NCBI GenBank assembly: GCA_964411065.1
Contig: CAYPJO010000032.1
Coordinates: 1 to 20,800 of the forward strand
Length of the DNA: 20,800 nucleotides
From: DYHD01 sp964411065
Lineage (GTDB): Bacteria; Nitrospirota; Thermodesulfovibrionia; Thermodesulfovibrionales; Dissulfurispiraceae
Direction: 5' to 3'
Below, piece by piece: positions 1 to 7,910 of this stretch. The translations under genes and the position numbers were made by a program. The notes under the pieces were generated by a model. It saw nothing but the letters and a program-made list of their open reading frames with translations, was not told the origin of the DNA and ran no database searches. Position 1 is the first letter of the stretch; each line of letters begins with the position of its first letter.

Positions 1-66
1 TCACTTGATGTTTAATATCTATAAAAAAATTTAATAGAAATTTAATTTCATAAATGTCTCTTCACC

Positions 67-97
67 TTGACTTTTAACAATTATTCTCATTTATAAT
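67..97 (+). promoter_or_regulatory. Sigma70-type promoter of the hdr-met operon
   Basis: TTGACT (67-72) and a perfect TATAAT (92-97) are separated by 19 bases, slightly longer than the usual 17. The only large gene downstream on this strand is hdrC at 176, which would give a leader of about 70 bases. The region is AT-rich, so the spacing makes this a good but not certain call. Confidence 0.5.
75..89. promoter_or_regulatory. Fur/PerR-like palindrome inside the hdr promoter spacer
   Basis: On the minus strand the 15 bases read TGAGAATAATTGTTA. They match 11 of the 14 fixed positions of the 7-1-7 Fur box TGATAATNATTATCA. The site fills the spacer between the -35 and -10 boxes, where a repressor would block polymerase. 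A second inverted repeat, CTCATT (86-91) with AATGAG (100-105), flanks the -10 box. Iron control of an operon encoding many iron-sulfur clusters would make sense, but AT-rich DNA raises the chance of a spurious match. Confidence 0.3.
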
Positions 98-175
98 AGA
101 ATGAGTTTTATTATTTTATCATTAAATGCTGTTTAAAATTCCCTATTTTAAATCCTATAAAAGAGGTATATTCCT

Positions 176-769
176 ATGTCTTCAACAACCGTAAAATTTG
201 AGCCCGATTATGCACAGCCATTTTTACAGGAGATAATGGATAAGGCTGGTCAAAATTTATTAGCCTGCTACCAATGTAGAAGATGTGCTGCTGGTTGCCC
301 TGTGAGTGATGAATCAGGTGTCACTCCTGATAGATTAATAAGAATGATTGTCTTTGGGCAAAAAGAAGAAGCTCTCAAGAACTTGCTGGTATGGAGATGT
401 GTTGCTTGCTATACTTGTGGAGAAAGATGCCCAAATAATATTCAAACTGCAAGAATTACCGAGACTCTGAAACAGATGTCAAAAAAAGCCAATCTCGAAC
501 CATTAGTCCCTAAGGTTGCTGCTTTCCATGAGTCCTTTTTGAAATCAGCAATTAATAACGGAAGGCTTAGCGAGATGGAATTTATGATTCTTTTAATGAA
601 GAAGATTAAAAACGCTGGTGGATGGTCAGCGGTAATTGCAGAAATAAAAAGTCAGTCTAAATTGGGCAAGGCTCTTTACAAAAAGAAAAGGGTTCATTTT
701 GGATCGGAAAAAGTAAAAAACCTATTAGAGATAAAGAAACTTGCCAAAAAAGCTGAAGCTTTCAGTTAA
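176..769 (+). CDS. hdrC: Heterodisulfide reductase-like iron-sulfur subunit HdrC
   Basis: This 197-residue cytoplasmic electron carrier passes electrons from HdrA to HdrB through two [4Fe-4S] clusters. The two ferredoxin motifs are visible: C31, C34, C37, C41 and C75, C78, C81, C85, each followed by proline. An all-alpha C-terminal region follows, as is usual for HdrC. The length is normal for the family. The start is supported by AGAGG about 8 bases upstream. It is the first gene of a six-gene run that ends with metVF, so it most likely serves a methylene-H4F reductase complex and not methanogenic CoM-S-S-CoB reduction. An 86-base gap precedes hdrB. The family is certain; the physiological partner is inferred from context. 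Confidence 0.95.
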   Translation: MSSTTVKFEPDYAQPFLQEIMDKAGQNLLACYQCRRCAAGCPVSDESGVTPDRLIRMIVFGQKEEALKNLLVWRCVACYTCGERCPNNIQTARITETLKQMSKKANLEPLVPKVAAFHESFLKSAINNGRLSEMEFMILLMKKIKNAGGWSAVIAEIKSQSKLGKALYKKKRVHFGSEKVKNLLEIKKLAKKAEAFS

Positions 770-855
770 TTAGAAAAACCTTTATAGAAAAAATATTCGT
801 AATAAAACTGAAACACTTTTCATAAACATAAAAAATTTACATGAGGTAATTAAAC

Positions 856-1731
856 ATGAAAGTAGCCTATTATCCAGGATGTTCATTACATGCCTCATCA
901 GCCTTTTATGACCATCAAACTAAATTAGTTACAAAAAAATTAGGTATTGACTTAATAGAACTTGATGATTGGAATTGCTGTGGGGCAACGTCAGCATGTA
1001 AGACAGATACCTTTTTATCTATAGCTCTCCCTGCCCGTAATATAGGTATAGCTGATGCCAGTGGTTTAGATGAACTTGTAATCCCTTGCTCCTCTTGTTA
1101 TAGTCGCTCCTTAGTTGCTCAAAGCGTTCTAGCAGACAATCCTGATCTAAAAGATTCAATAAACAGTGAGCTCTCAAAAAAAGTTTCTGGAAAAATCAAG
1201 ATTGTAAGCATCGTAGAGCTTCTTTTAAAAAAAGTTAACTCGCCAGAATTTAATGAACAGATTAAATACAAACTTGAAGGGTTCAAACCAGCTTGCTATT
1301 ACGGTTGCCTATTAACGCGTTTCCCCTATGATATAAAGGTTTCTGATAATGTAGAAAACCCGCAAGGCATGGATATTATATGTAAACAATTGGGTGCAAA
1401 GCCCATCGATTGGAATTACAAAACAGACTGTTGTGGAGCCTCTGCTACCGTTAATGATACAGAAGTGGCCTTGCGTTTGATGTCGAAGATAATGAAAGAT
1501 GCAATAGCTCGTGAAGCTAATTGCTTTGTTACCACTTGTCCTATGTGCCAGCTTAACTTAGATGCATATCAAGATATGGTTAGAGAAAAATATGGCATTC
1601 CACAAAAGATGCCAGTCTACTTTATAACTGAGTTGGTAGGGCTCTCTTTAGGATTAAGTGAAAAAGACTTACAAATAGATAGGCATTTTATTGATGCCAC
1701 AGGATTATTAAAGGAGATTAAACAAGTATGA
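856..1731 (+). CDS. hdrB: Heterodisulfide reductase-like subunit HdrB (two CCG domains)
   Basis: HdrB of 291 residues, usual length. Both CCG domains keep their cysteines: C9, C41-C42-G43, C78, C81 in the first half and C147, C151, C192-C193-G194, C228, C231 in the second. In the methanogen enzyme each such set holds a noncubane [4Fe-4S] cluster where heterodisulfide is cleaved. Since the ligands are intact, both clusters can be expected here. In this operon the electron acceptor is more likely MetVF or another small disulfide or redox partner than CoM-S-S-CoB. The start has GAGG about 8 bases upstream. The stop overlaps the hdrA start by four bases (ATGA), indicating translational coupling. 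Confidence 0.95.
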   Translation: MKVAYYPGCSLHASSAFYDHQTKLVTKKLGIDLIELDDWNCCGATSACKTDTFLSIALPARNIGIADASGLDELVIPCSSCYSRSLVAQSVLADNPDLKDSINSELSKKVSGKIKIVSIVELLLKKVNSPEFNEQIKYKLEGFKPACYYGCLLTRFPYDIKVSDNVENPQGMDIICKQLGAKPIDWNYKTDCCGASATVNDTEVALRLMSKIMKDAIAREANCFVTTCPMCQLNLDAYQDMVREKYGIPQKMPVYFITELVGLSLGLSEKDLQIDRHFIDATGLLKEIKQV

Positions 1732-4700
1732 GTAACAAGGTTAATAATATAAGTGGTTCTGTCTTGATTGTCGGTGGTGGTGTTGGAGGGATGCAAGCAG
1801 CTCTTGACCTTGCCGATGGAGGGTTTAAAGTTCATATGGTTCAAAGAGACTCTTCTATCGGTGGAATTATGGTAATGCTCGATAAAACCTTTCCAACCGG
1901 TGACTGCTCTATGTGCATGATTTCACCAAAGATGGTTGAAGTGGGTCGCCATCTTAACATTAAAATTCATTCCCTCTCAGATGTAGTCTCAGTAAAAGGC
2001 AAACCTGGTGATTTCACCGTTCTGGTAAAACACCATCCAAGATATGTTGACCCTGATAAATGTACAGGATGTGGAGAGTGTGAAGCTAAATGTCCAAAAA
2101 AAGTTCCAAGCGAGTTTGAACAGCAATTGGGTTTCCGAAGAGCAATATACTCCCTTTTCCCTCAAGCTGTACCCAATACGAGGGTGATCGATGCAAAAAA
2201 TTGTATTTATCTCACAAAAGGTAAATGCCGAAACTGTGAAAAAGTCTGTAAAGCTAATGCCATCAATTTTGAAGATAAAGGGAGTGAGGAAGAGCTAAGG
2301 GTGGGAGCAATAATACTCTGCCCAGGGCTTAACCGTTATGACGCTACAGTCAGAGGGGAACTTGGGTTAGGAAGGTGGAAGAATGTTCTTTCATCGATCC
2401 AATTCGAAAGAGTTCTTTCTGCTTCCGGTCCCTTTAAAGGTGAAATAAAAAGACCCTCCGACGGCAGACATCCAAAGAAAGTAGCATGGATACAATGTGT
2501 TGGTTCTCGCGATCCAAACAATGCTAACCCTTGGTGTTCCTCCGTCTGCTGTATGTATGCTACAAAGCAAGCTATTATTGCTAAGGAACATGATGCACAC
2601 ATCGAACCTACTATCTTTTTTATGGATATGAGAGCTTACGGAAAAGACTTTGATAAATATGTGGAGAGAGCCAAAAACGAATATAATGTTCGCTATCAAA
2701 GAGCTATGGTTTCAGCTGTTCGTGAAGACCCAGAAACAGCCGATTTAATTTTAAGGTATGCACTTGAAGATGGAACTCTAATAGATGAAGTCTTTGAGAT
2801 GGTTGTTTTATCTATCGGATTAGAGCCATATAAAGATGCAGAAGAATTTGCAAAGATTTTTAAAATAGCTCCTAATCAATATAACTTTGCTAAGACAACA
2901 ACTACTCAGCCCATTCAGACCTCTCAAGAAGGTATTTACGTAATGGGTACCTACCAAAGTCCAAAAGACATCCCTGAGACTGTCATGCAAGGTAGTGCAG
3001 CCGCAGGAGCAGTCATGTCTTTATTAGCCAAGGCTAGGGGGACTGAAACAGCTGTAAAGCAACTCCCACCTGAGATCGATGTCTTAAATCAAGAACCAAG
3101 AATAGGGGTATTTATCTGCCACTGTGGTATAAATATAGCTGCCACAGTAGATATAGAAAAAGTGGTTGAAGCTGTCAAGGATTTACCCAATGTAATCTAT
3201 GCTACTAATACCCTTTACGCTTGCTCTCAGGATAGTCAAGAGATGATAAAACAGCTTATCAAAGAACATAATCTTAATAGGATAGTGGTTGCATCTTGTA
3301 CACCAAGGACACATGAACCACTTTTCCAAGAAACCATTAGAGAGGCTGGTTTAAATAAATACTTATTTGATTTAGCAGATATTAGAGAGCAATGCTCATG
3401 GTGCCATATGGGTAACAGGGAAGCAGCTACAAAGAAAGCCATAAGAATCACTAAGATGGCTATTGCAAAGGCAAGGCTCCTGGAACCCTTAAAATCAGAA
3501 ACAGTGAATGTTACCCCTATTGCAATGGTCTTAGGTGGCGGTATAGCAGGGATGACTTCAGCTCTTTCCATAGCTAATCAAGGGTATAGAGTCCATCTTG
3601 TAGAGAGAGAAAAAGAATTAGGTGGACTTCTTAAAAATTTATACACAACTTTGGAAGGTGATAATGTTCAAGCCTTCCTGAAAGAGAGAATTGCAGAAGT
3701 GAGATCCCACCCCAACATTACAGTCCATACAGGTGTTGAGGTTCAAAAAACAGATGGCTTTGTTGGCAATTTCGTTACAACCCTAACTAATGGAGTGACC
3801 TTTGAGCACGGCGTAATAATACTTGCTATCGGAGGTGAGGAATATGTTCCCACAGAATATTCTTATCAAGAAAACGAAAGAATAATCACCCAAAGAGAGC
3901 TGGAGAAAATTCTTGCCTTAGGTGAAAATCCCAAAGCCGGTGAAACTTATATTATGATACAATGTGTCGGCTCTCGAGAGGAGCCATATCAGTACTGCTC
4001 AAGGGTCTGTTGCCAAGATGCCATAAAAAATGCCATTGCTATCAAGCAGAAAAATCCTAAAACAAATGTAATAATACTCTATCGCGACATAAGAACCTAT
4101 GGTTTAAGAGAGGATTACTATAAAAAAGCTCGCGACCTTGGGACAATATTCATAAGATACGATGTGGACAAAAAACCTTTAATAGAGTCCATTGATAATA
4201 AAATAACCATCAAAACATGGGACTATTTATTAAACAAAGAAGTTGTTTTAACGGCAGACTATATCGTCCTTTCTACCGGGCTTAGACCCCACTCTACTAC
4301 CGAAAAAGTCAGTAGCATGTACAAAGTTACGCGAAACCAAGATGGATATTTGTTAGAAGCTCACGTTAAGCTTCGTCCCGTCGATTTCCCAAGTGAAGGA
4401 ATCTTCCTTGCCGGGTTAATACATGCACCTAAGAATCTTGATGAAACAATCAGTCAAGCTCTTGCAGCAGCTGGGAGAGCTGGAGTTGTTCTGTCCCATA
4501 AGCAATTAAGCGTCTCGGGGCTAATTGCTAAGCATCGGAAAGAACGTTGTATGTCATGCTTGACTTGCATGAGAGTTTGTCCATTCGATTCGCCTTACAT
4601 TGCTGAAGATGGTAGAATAGCGCATAATGAGATAAAGTGCCATGGTTGTGGAATTTGCGCAGGTATCTGCCCTGCAAAGGCATTTCAAGTTAATAATTTC

Positions 4701-4754
4701 CGTGACGACCAGATACTCGCTATGATCGATATTGCAGCAGAATGTGAACCTTAA
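1728..4754 (+). CDS. hdrA: Tandem HdrA: FAD- and iron-sulfur-containing electron-bifurcating subunit
   Basis: A 1008-residue flavoprotein, much longer than the roughly 650 residues of methanogen HdrA. The first half (about 1-445) has a Rossmann GGGVGG at 17-21, the HdrA motif with C60 and C63 (TFPTGDCSMCMISPKM), an inserted ferredoxin (C112, C115, C118, C122; C159, C167, C170, C174) and a CVGS segment at 257-260 followed by C270, C274 and C275. The second half resembles a complete HdrA: an N-terminal cluster domain (C464, C466, C499, C524, C556, C559), a second FAD fold (GGGIAG, 603-608), CVGS at 746-749, and a C-terminal two-cluster ferredoxin (C941, C944, C947, C951; C971, C974, C977, C981). 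The second FAD half lacks the CSxC motif and inserted ferredoxin that the first half has, so the halves are not equivalent. All key positions use Cys, not Sec. Role in flavin-based bifurcation is inferred from the family. Confidence 0.93.
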   Translation: MSNKVNNISGSVLIVGGGVGGMQAALDLADGGFKVHMVQRDSSIGGIMVMLDKTFPTGDCSMCMISPKMVEVGRHLNIKIHSLSDVVSVKGKPGDFTVLVKHHPRYVDPDKCTGCGECEAKCPKKVPSEFEQQLGFRRAIYSLFPQAVPNTRVIDAKNCIYLTKGKCRNCEKVCKANAINFEDKGSEEELRVGAIILCPGLNRYDATVRGELGLGRWKNVLSSIQFERVLSASGPFKGEIKRPSDGRHPKKVAWIQCVGSRDPNNANPWCSSVCCMYATKQAIIAKEHDAHIEPTIFFMDMRAYGKDFDKYVERAKNEYNVRYQRAMVSAVREDPETADLILRYALEDGTLIDEVFEMVVLSIGLEPYKDAEEFAKIFKIAPNQYNFAKTTTTQPIQTSQEGIYVMGTYQSPKDIPETVMQGSAAAGAVMSLLAKARGTETAVKQLPPEIDVLNQEPRIGVFICHCGINIAATVDIEKVVEAVKDLPNVIYATNTLYACSQDSQEMIKQLIKEHNLNRIVVASCTPRTHEPLFQETIREAGLNKYLFDLADIREQCSWCHMGNREAATKKAIRITKMAIAKARLLEPLKSETVNVTPIAMVLGGGIAGMTSALSIANQGYRVHLVEREKELGGLLKNLYTTLEGDNVQAFLKERIAEVRSHPNITVHTGVEVQKTDGFVGNFVTTLTNGVTFEHGVIILAIGGEEYVPTEYSYQENERIITQRELEKILALGENPKAGETYIMIQCVGSREEPYQYCSRVCCQDAIKNAIAIKQKNPKTNVIILYRDIRTYGLREDYYKKARDLGTIFIRYDVDKKPLIESIDNKITIKTWDYLLNKEVVLTADYIVLSTGLRPHSTTEKVSSMYKVTRNQDGYLLEAHVKLRPVDFPSEGIFLAGLIHAPKNLDETISQALAAAGRAGVVLSHKQLSVSGLIAKHRKERCMSCLTCMRVCPFDSPYIAEDGRIAHNEIKCHGCGICAGICPAKAFQVNNFRDDQILAMIDIAAECEP

Positions 4755-4790
4755 CAAAATAAATTAAAATCCTGACAGAAGGAGTAAGTT

Positions 4791-5294
4791 ATGGCAAAAA
4801 CAGCCGAGGGAGAAATTACAAAAGAAGCAACCCCGATAGAGAAACAACGAGAGATCCCATCTGATTGGGAGCCTAATGTTATAGCGATAGCGTGTCACTA
4901 TTGCGCCTTTGCTGCAGCTGATCTTGCTGGAGTAATGCGCCTTTCATATCCTACTAATGTGAAAGTGATCAGGATACCTTGTACTGGCAAGCTCGATTAT
5001 ATCTATCTGCTTCACGCTTTCGAAAAAGGCATAGATGGTGTTTTCGTAGCTGGTTGACTTCAGGGACAATGCCATTACCTGGACGGTAATACATACGCTG
5101 CAAAAAGAGTTCAATATATAAAGAAGCTACTACCCAAAATAGGTATTGACCCCGATCGTTTAGAGATGTTCAATCTGTCAGCTGCTATGGGACCGAGATG
5201 GGCTGAGATTTGTTCCGAATTCACTGAGAAAATAAGAAAGCTCGGCCCTTCACCAATGTGGTATGTGATTTATAAGAAAAAAGGAAATAAATAA
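4791..5294 (+). CDS. mvhD: Selenocysteine-containing MvhD/VhuD-type [2Fe-2S] protein (TGA at 5055-5057 read as Sec)
   Basis: MvhD carries electrons between an electron-donating enzyme (hydrogenase or formate dehydrogenase) and HdrA. A plain translation stops after 88 residues at TGA 5055-5057. The same frame stays open for 78 further sense codons to TAA at 5292-5294 and continues family sequence: GVFVAG-U-LQGQCHYLDGN. MvhD has cysteine where the TGA lies, and methanogen VhuD proteins are known selenoproteins. The product would be 167 residues with Sec at 89, close to family length. Other candidate ligands are C35, C38, C64 and C94. A hairpin of SECIS type begins 16 bases past the TGA. AGAAGGAG lies upstream of the ATG, and metV starts 13 bases after the stop. 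An ordinary gene caller would truncate this gene. Confidence 0.9.
5055..5090 (+). promoter_or_regulatory. Bacterial-type SECIS element following the UGA codon of mvhD
   Basis: After the TGA (5055-5057) there is a perfect 6-bp stem, ATTACC (5074-5079) with GGTAAT (5085-5090), closing the 5-base loop TGGAC. The GG of the loop lies 24-25 bases after the UGA; in the E. coli fdhF SECIS the loop guanines lie about 19-20 bases after it. Bacterial SECIS hairpins sit inside the coding region just 3' of the UGA and bind SelB through loop guanines, as here. A lower stem is not obvious by eye. Confidence 0.7.
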
Positions 5295-5307
5295 GGAGTG
5301 AATTGGT

Positions 5308-6003
5308 ATGATAGTAGGTCAACAGAAACCCTTTGAAGAAATTTGGAATATGGTCAAAGACTTTAAGAAGGTCCTCGTTTTTGGGTGTAATACTTGTGTT
5401 GCGGTATCTCATGCGGGTGGTGAAAAAGAGGCAGAGGTCCTAGCCTCTATGATCAGAATGAAAGCTGCTCAGGAAGGAATTGACATGAAAGTTAATCATA
5501 CCTCAATAATGAGGCATTGCGAGCCCGAATATTTTGAATCTGTAATGGATGAAGTGAGACAATACGATCTCGTACTATCAATAGCTTGTGGTGTAGGAGT
5601 GAATTTTCTTGCCCAGAGAATAGGTAATATACCTGTTTATCCAGGTGTCAATACTACATTTTATGGGGCAGTCATTAAGCCTGGCATGTTCTTAGAGCTC
5701 TGCGCAGGCTGTGGCAATTGCATTGTTCATCTTACTGGGGGCATTTGTCCTATAGCCCGATGCACAAAATCTCTAATGAATGGACCCTGCGGTGGTACCG
5801 ATAGAGGAAAATGCGAGATAAGTCAAGATATTGATTGTGGTTGGTACTTGATAGTAGAAAGAATGAAACAATTGGGTAAATTAGACGCACTTGTTGAAAT
5901 TCAACCACCCAGAAACTGGTCAACCTCATTCCACGGTGGACCAAGAAGGCTGGTATATGAACATCTATTAGATTTAGAAGAATCTGAAGAGAAAAAGGCA
6001 TAG
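5308..6003 (+). CDS. metV: MetV, iron-sulfur partner subunit of methylene-tetrahydrofolate reductase
   Basis: A 231-residue cysteine-rich protein that forms the MetVF methylene-H4F reductase with MetF. The N-terminal half has C27/C30, C71 and C94; the C-terminal zinc-finger-like domain (about 128-180) has C132, C135, C138, C147, C152, C161, C169 and C177, including the MetV signature LCAGCGNCIVHLTGGICP. These residues could bind two [4Fe-4S] clusters that relay electrons to the MetF flavin, as known for acetogen MetVF. AAGGAG precedes the ATG at good spacing. The gene lies 13 bases after mvhD and 19 before metF, so it belongs to the same operon. Identification is firm from motif and context. 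Confidence 0.92.
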   Translation: MIVGQQKPFEEIWNMVKDFKKVLVFGCNTCVAVSHAGGEKEAEVLASMIRMKAAQEGIDMKVNHTSIMRHCEPEYFESVMDEVRQYDLVLSIACGVGVNFLAQRIGNIPVYPGVNTTFYGAVIKPGMFLELCAGCGNCIVHLTGGICPIARCTKSLMNGPCGGTDRGKCEISQDIDCGWYLIVERMKQLGKLDALVEIQPPRNWSTSFHGGPRRLVYEHLLDLEESEEKKA

Positions 6004-6022
6004 AGGCAGGAGGAAAACAAAT

Positions 6023-7000
6023 ATGAAAAGTGGAAGCAACCTTGAGCGAGTAATTCTAAGTGGTAAACCTGTAGTAACTGCAGAATTAGGTCCCCCAATA
6101 AGTGCTGACCCCCATGAAATTATTGAAAAAGCTCACATTCTTAAAGGATACTGTGATGCAGCAAATATAACTGATTGTCAGACTGCTGTTGTAAGAGTCT
6201 CAAGCTTCGCAAGCGCTGTCTTAATTCTAAGAGAAGGGTTAGAACCTATAATGCAGATGACATGCAGAGATAGAAATAGGATAGCCATGCAGGCTGATTT
6301 ATTAGGCGCAGCTGCTTTAGGAATCCGCAACTGCTTGTGTATAGCAGGCGATCACCAAAAATTTAGTGCCGCTGGAAGACTAAAGGGTCATCCTGGTGCA
6401 AAAAATGTTTATGATGTTGACACTACCCAATTAGTTCAAATCTTAAAGAATATGAGAGATGAAGGTATATTACAAAGTGGTGACAAAATTCATGTTCCTC
6501 CAAAATTTTTCATCGGTGCAACTTGGACACCTGCTGGTGACCCAATAGATTTCAGACCTCTAAATTTGCTTAAAAAAGTCAATGCTGGTGCTGATTTTAT
6601 ACAAACACAGGGCATTTATGATGTAGAAATATTTAAATCTCAAATGGAAAAGGCAAGAAATCTTGGCTTGCATGAAAGGGTCGCCATTTTAGGAGGAATC
6701 ATTGTTCCTCGGAACTTTATGATGCTTAAATATATGGACACATCTGTTGCAGGAGTGACAGTTCCTAAGTCACTACTTGAAAGAATGAGAAAGGTAAAGG
6801 ATGCGGCTGGTGATGATAAAAAGAAAGCTAAAGAAATGCAGGAAGCAGAAGGTATCAAGATTGCTGTTGAGCTCATCCACCAAGTTTTAGAGATACCAGG
6901 TGTTAGAGGTGTTCACATTCAAGCAATTGAGTGGGAACCAGCGATTAGAGAAATTGTTCAAGCAGCTGGTTTATATCCCAGGCCCACTTTTGCTGATTGA
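6023..7000 (+). CDS. metF: 5,10-methylene-tetrahydrofolate reductase catalytic subunit MetF
   Basis: MetF of 325 residues, a TIM-barrel flavoenzyme that reduces 5,10-methylene-H4F to 5-methyl-H4F in the methyl branch of the Wood-Ljungdahl pathway. Visible family features are the catalytic glutamate region TAELGPP (E21), the TCRDRNR motif (80-86) and the CIAGDHQ strand with D110, equivalent to the conserved aspartate near flavin. GCAGGAGG lies upstream of the ATG. It closes the hdrCBA-mvhD-metV operon. In Moorella thermoacetica the same set of subunits is a purified complex proposed to bifurcate electrons; equivalence here is inferred. No terminator with a T-run follows. Confidence 0.95.
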   Translation: MKSGSNLERVILSGKPVVTAELGPPISADPHEIIEKAHILKGYCDAANITDCQTAVVRVSSFASAVLILREGLEPIMQMTCRDRNRIAMQADLLGAAALGIRNCLCIAGDHQKFSAAGRLKGHPGAKNVYDVDTTQLVQILKNMRDEGILQSGDKIHVPPKFFIGATWTPAGDPIDFRPLNLLKKVNAGADFIQTQGIYDVEIFKSQMEKARNLGLHERVAILGGIIVPRNFMMLKYMDTSVAGVTVPKSLLERMRKVKDAAGDDKKKAKEMQEAEGIKIAVELIHQVLEIPGVRGVHIQAIEWEPAIREIVQAAGLYPRPTFAD

Positions 7001-7076
7001 AGTAAATGTCCTATTTTATGATTTTATAAATCCTTTGCACTTTATAATAACAGAGGTACTTTTCGAGATATAAAGG

Positions 7077-7128
7077 GGTTAAGGGTAAGTAAGAATCGAC
7101 AATCTCTCAATGCCTTTAACCCTTAATC
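7077..7128. repeat. Inverted repeat after metF, next to parS
   Basis: TTAAGGGT (7079-7086) pairs with ACCCTTAA (7119-7126); one G-T and one G-C pair extend the stem to 10 bp. The loop is 32 bases. There is no T-run, so it is not a typical intrinsic terminator. It may end or stabilise the metF transcript, or belong to the parS region. Confidence 0.4.
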
Positions 7129-7143
7129 GTTCCACGTGGAACA
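7128..7143. promoter_or_regulatory. parS centromere site (ParB binding)
   Basis: The 16 bases CGTTCCACGTGGAACA include a perfect 14-bp palindrome (7129-7142) and match 15 of 16 positions of the known parS form TGTTCCACGTGGAACA. A specific 14-base match in 20.8 kb is expected by chance only about once in ten thousand windows. Chromosomal ParB loads at such sites, which usually cluster near the replication origin. The site is 14 bases upstream of the amidohydrolase start. Confidence 0.8.
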
Positions 7144-7156
7144 ATTTACTTAAAAA

Positions 7157-7888
7157 ATGATAATCGACAGCCACATTCATTGTGGGAAAGGGCTACCTTA
7201 TGAATTAATCTCATCTTTATTAGATAAAGCAGATATAGACGGAGCCTGCCTTTTCCCTCCTGTAGAAGAGATTTACGACCGCTATGACCCTTTTTTTCAG
7301 GATTCATCTTACTGGCAAAACAGAAGAAAAGAAGCAAACCGCTATCTCCTCAATATAGGGCAAGTACACAAAAATATCTTTCCTTATTTATTTGTATGGA
7401 ACGATTTTGCTTTTGAAGAGCTCTCCTTAGGATACAAAGGCATAAAATGGCACCGGCATGAAGACGAGCCGAGGTATAATTACAAAGATAGAAGATGTTT
7501 TGAACTAATTGAGAAAATCACAGAACTACAATTACCGATCGTTTATGAAGAGAGCTATGAGAATACACTCTTCTTTGTGAAGGAGCTTGCACCAAAAGCG
7601 ATTATCATCATACCACACCTTGGGATGTTAAATGGAGGTTTTTACGCAATCGAAGGTTCCGGAATCTGGAAAAGAGAGAATGTTTACGCTGATACCGCCC
7701 TTGCTTCCACTCAACATATTAAAGAGTTCATTAATAAATATGGTACTAATAAACTGATTTTTGGTAGTGACTTCCCCTTTGGACAGCCCGCATCAGAGCT
7801 TCGTAAGATACTAAACCTCGATATATCTGAAACGGCTAAGGAAGACATTATGGCTAATAATATTCTCAAACTGCTGAAGATGCAATGA
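7157..7888 (+). CDS. Amidohydrolase-2 family metal-dependent hydrolase
   Basis: A 243-residue TIM-barrel hydrolase of the Amidohydro_2 type. Candidate metal ligands are H6 and H8 (DSHIH at the N-terminus), H154 after the strand IIIIPH, and D205 in FGSDFPFG near the C-terminus; K97/H99 (KGIKWHRH) and E131/E132 are also near the expected active site. Members hydrolyse or decarboxylate varied small organic substrates; the sequence does not show which. No clear ribosome-binding site precedes the ATG. The gene stands alone on this strand: it follows parS and converges with fliW, whose stop lies 22 bases away with no visible terminator between. The family is fairly sure; the substrate is unknown. 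Confidence 0.8.
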   Translation: MIIDSHIHCGKGLPYELISSLLDKADIDGACLFPPVEEIYDRYDPFFQDSSYWQNRRKEANRYLLNIGQVHKNIFPYLFVWNDFAFEELSLGYKGIKWHRHEDEPRYNYKDRRCFELIEKITELQLPIVYEESYENTLFFVKELAPKAIIIIPHLGMLNGGFYAIEGSGIWKRENVYADTALASTQHIKEFINKYGTNKLIFGSDFPFGQPASELRKILNLDISETAKEDIMANNILKLLKMQ

Positions 7889-7910
7889 AATTTATTAGCA
7901 TTTTCTTCCT

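Noticed and set aside
5055..5057. TGA as a true stop or a frameshift that makes mvhD a pseudogene
   Set aside because: The sequence after the TGA continues the MvhD family in the same frame with no base shift, a SECIS-like hairpin follows at the right distance, and the next genes keep normal ribosome-binding sites.
7077..7128. Intrinsic terminator of the hdr-met operon
   Set aside because: The stem is reasonable, but the loop is 32 bases and no T-run follows; described as an inverted repeat only.
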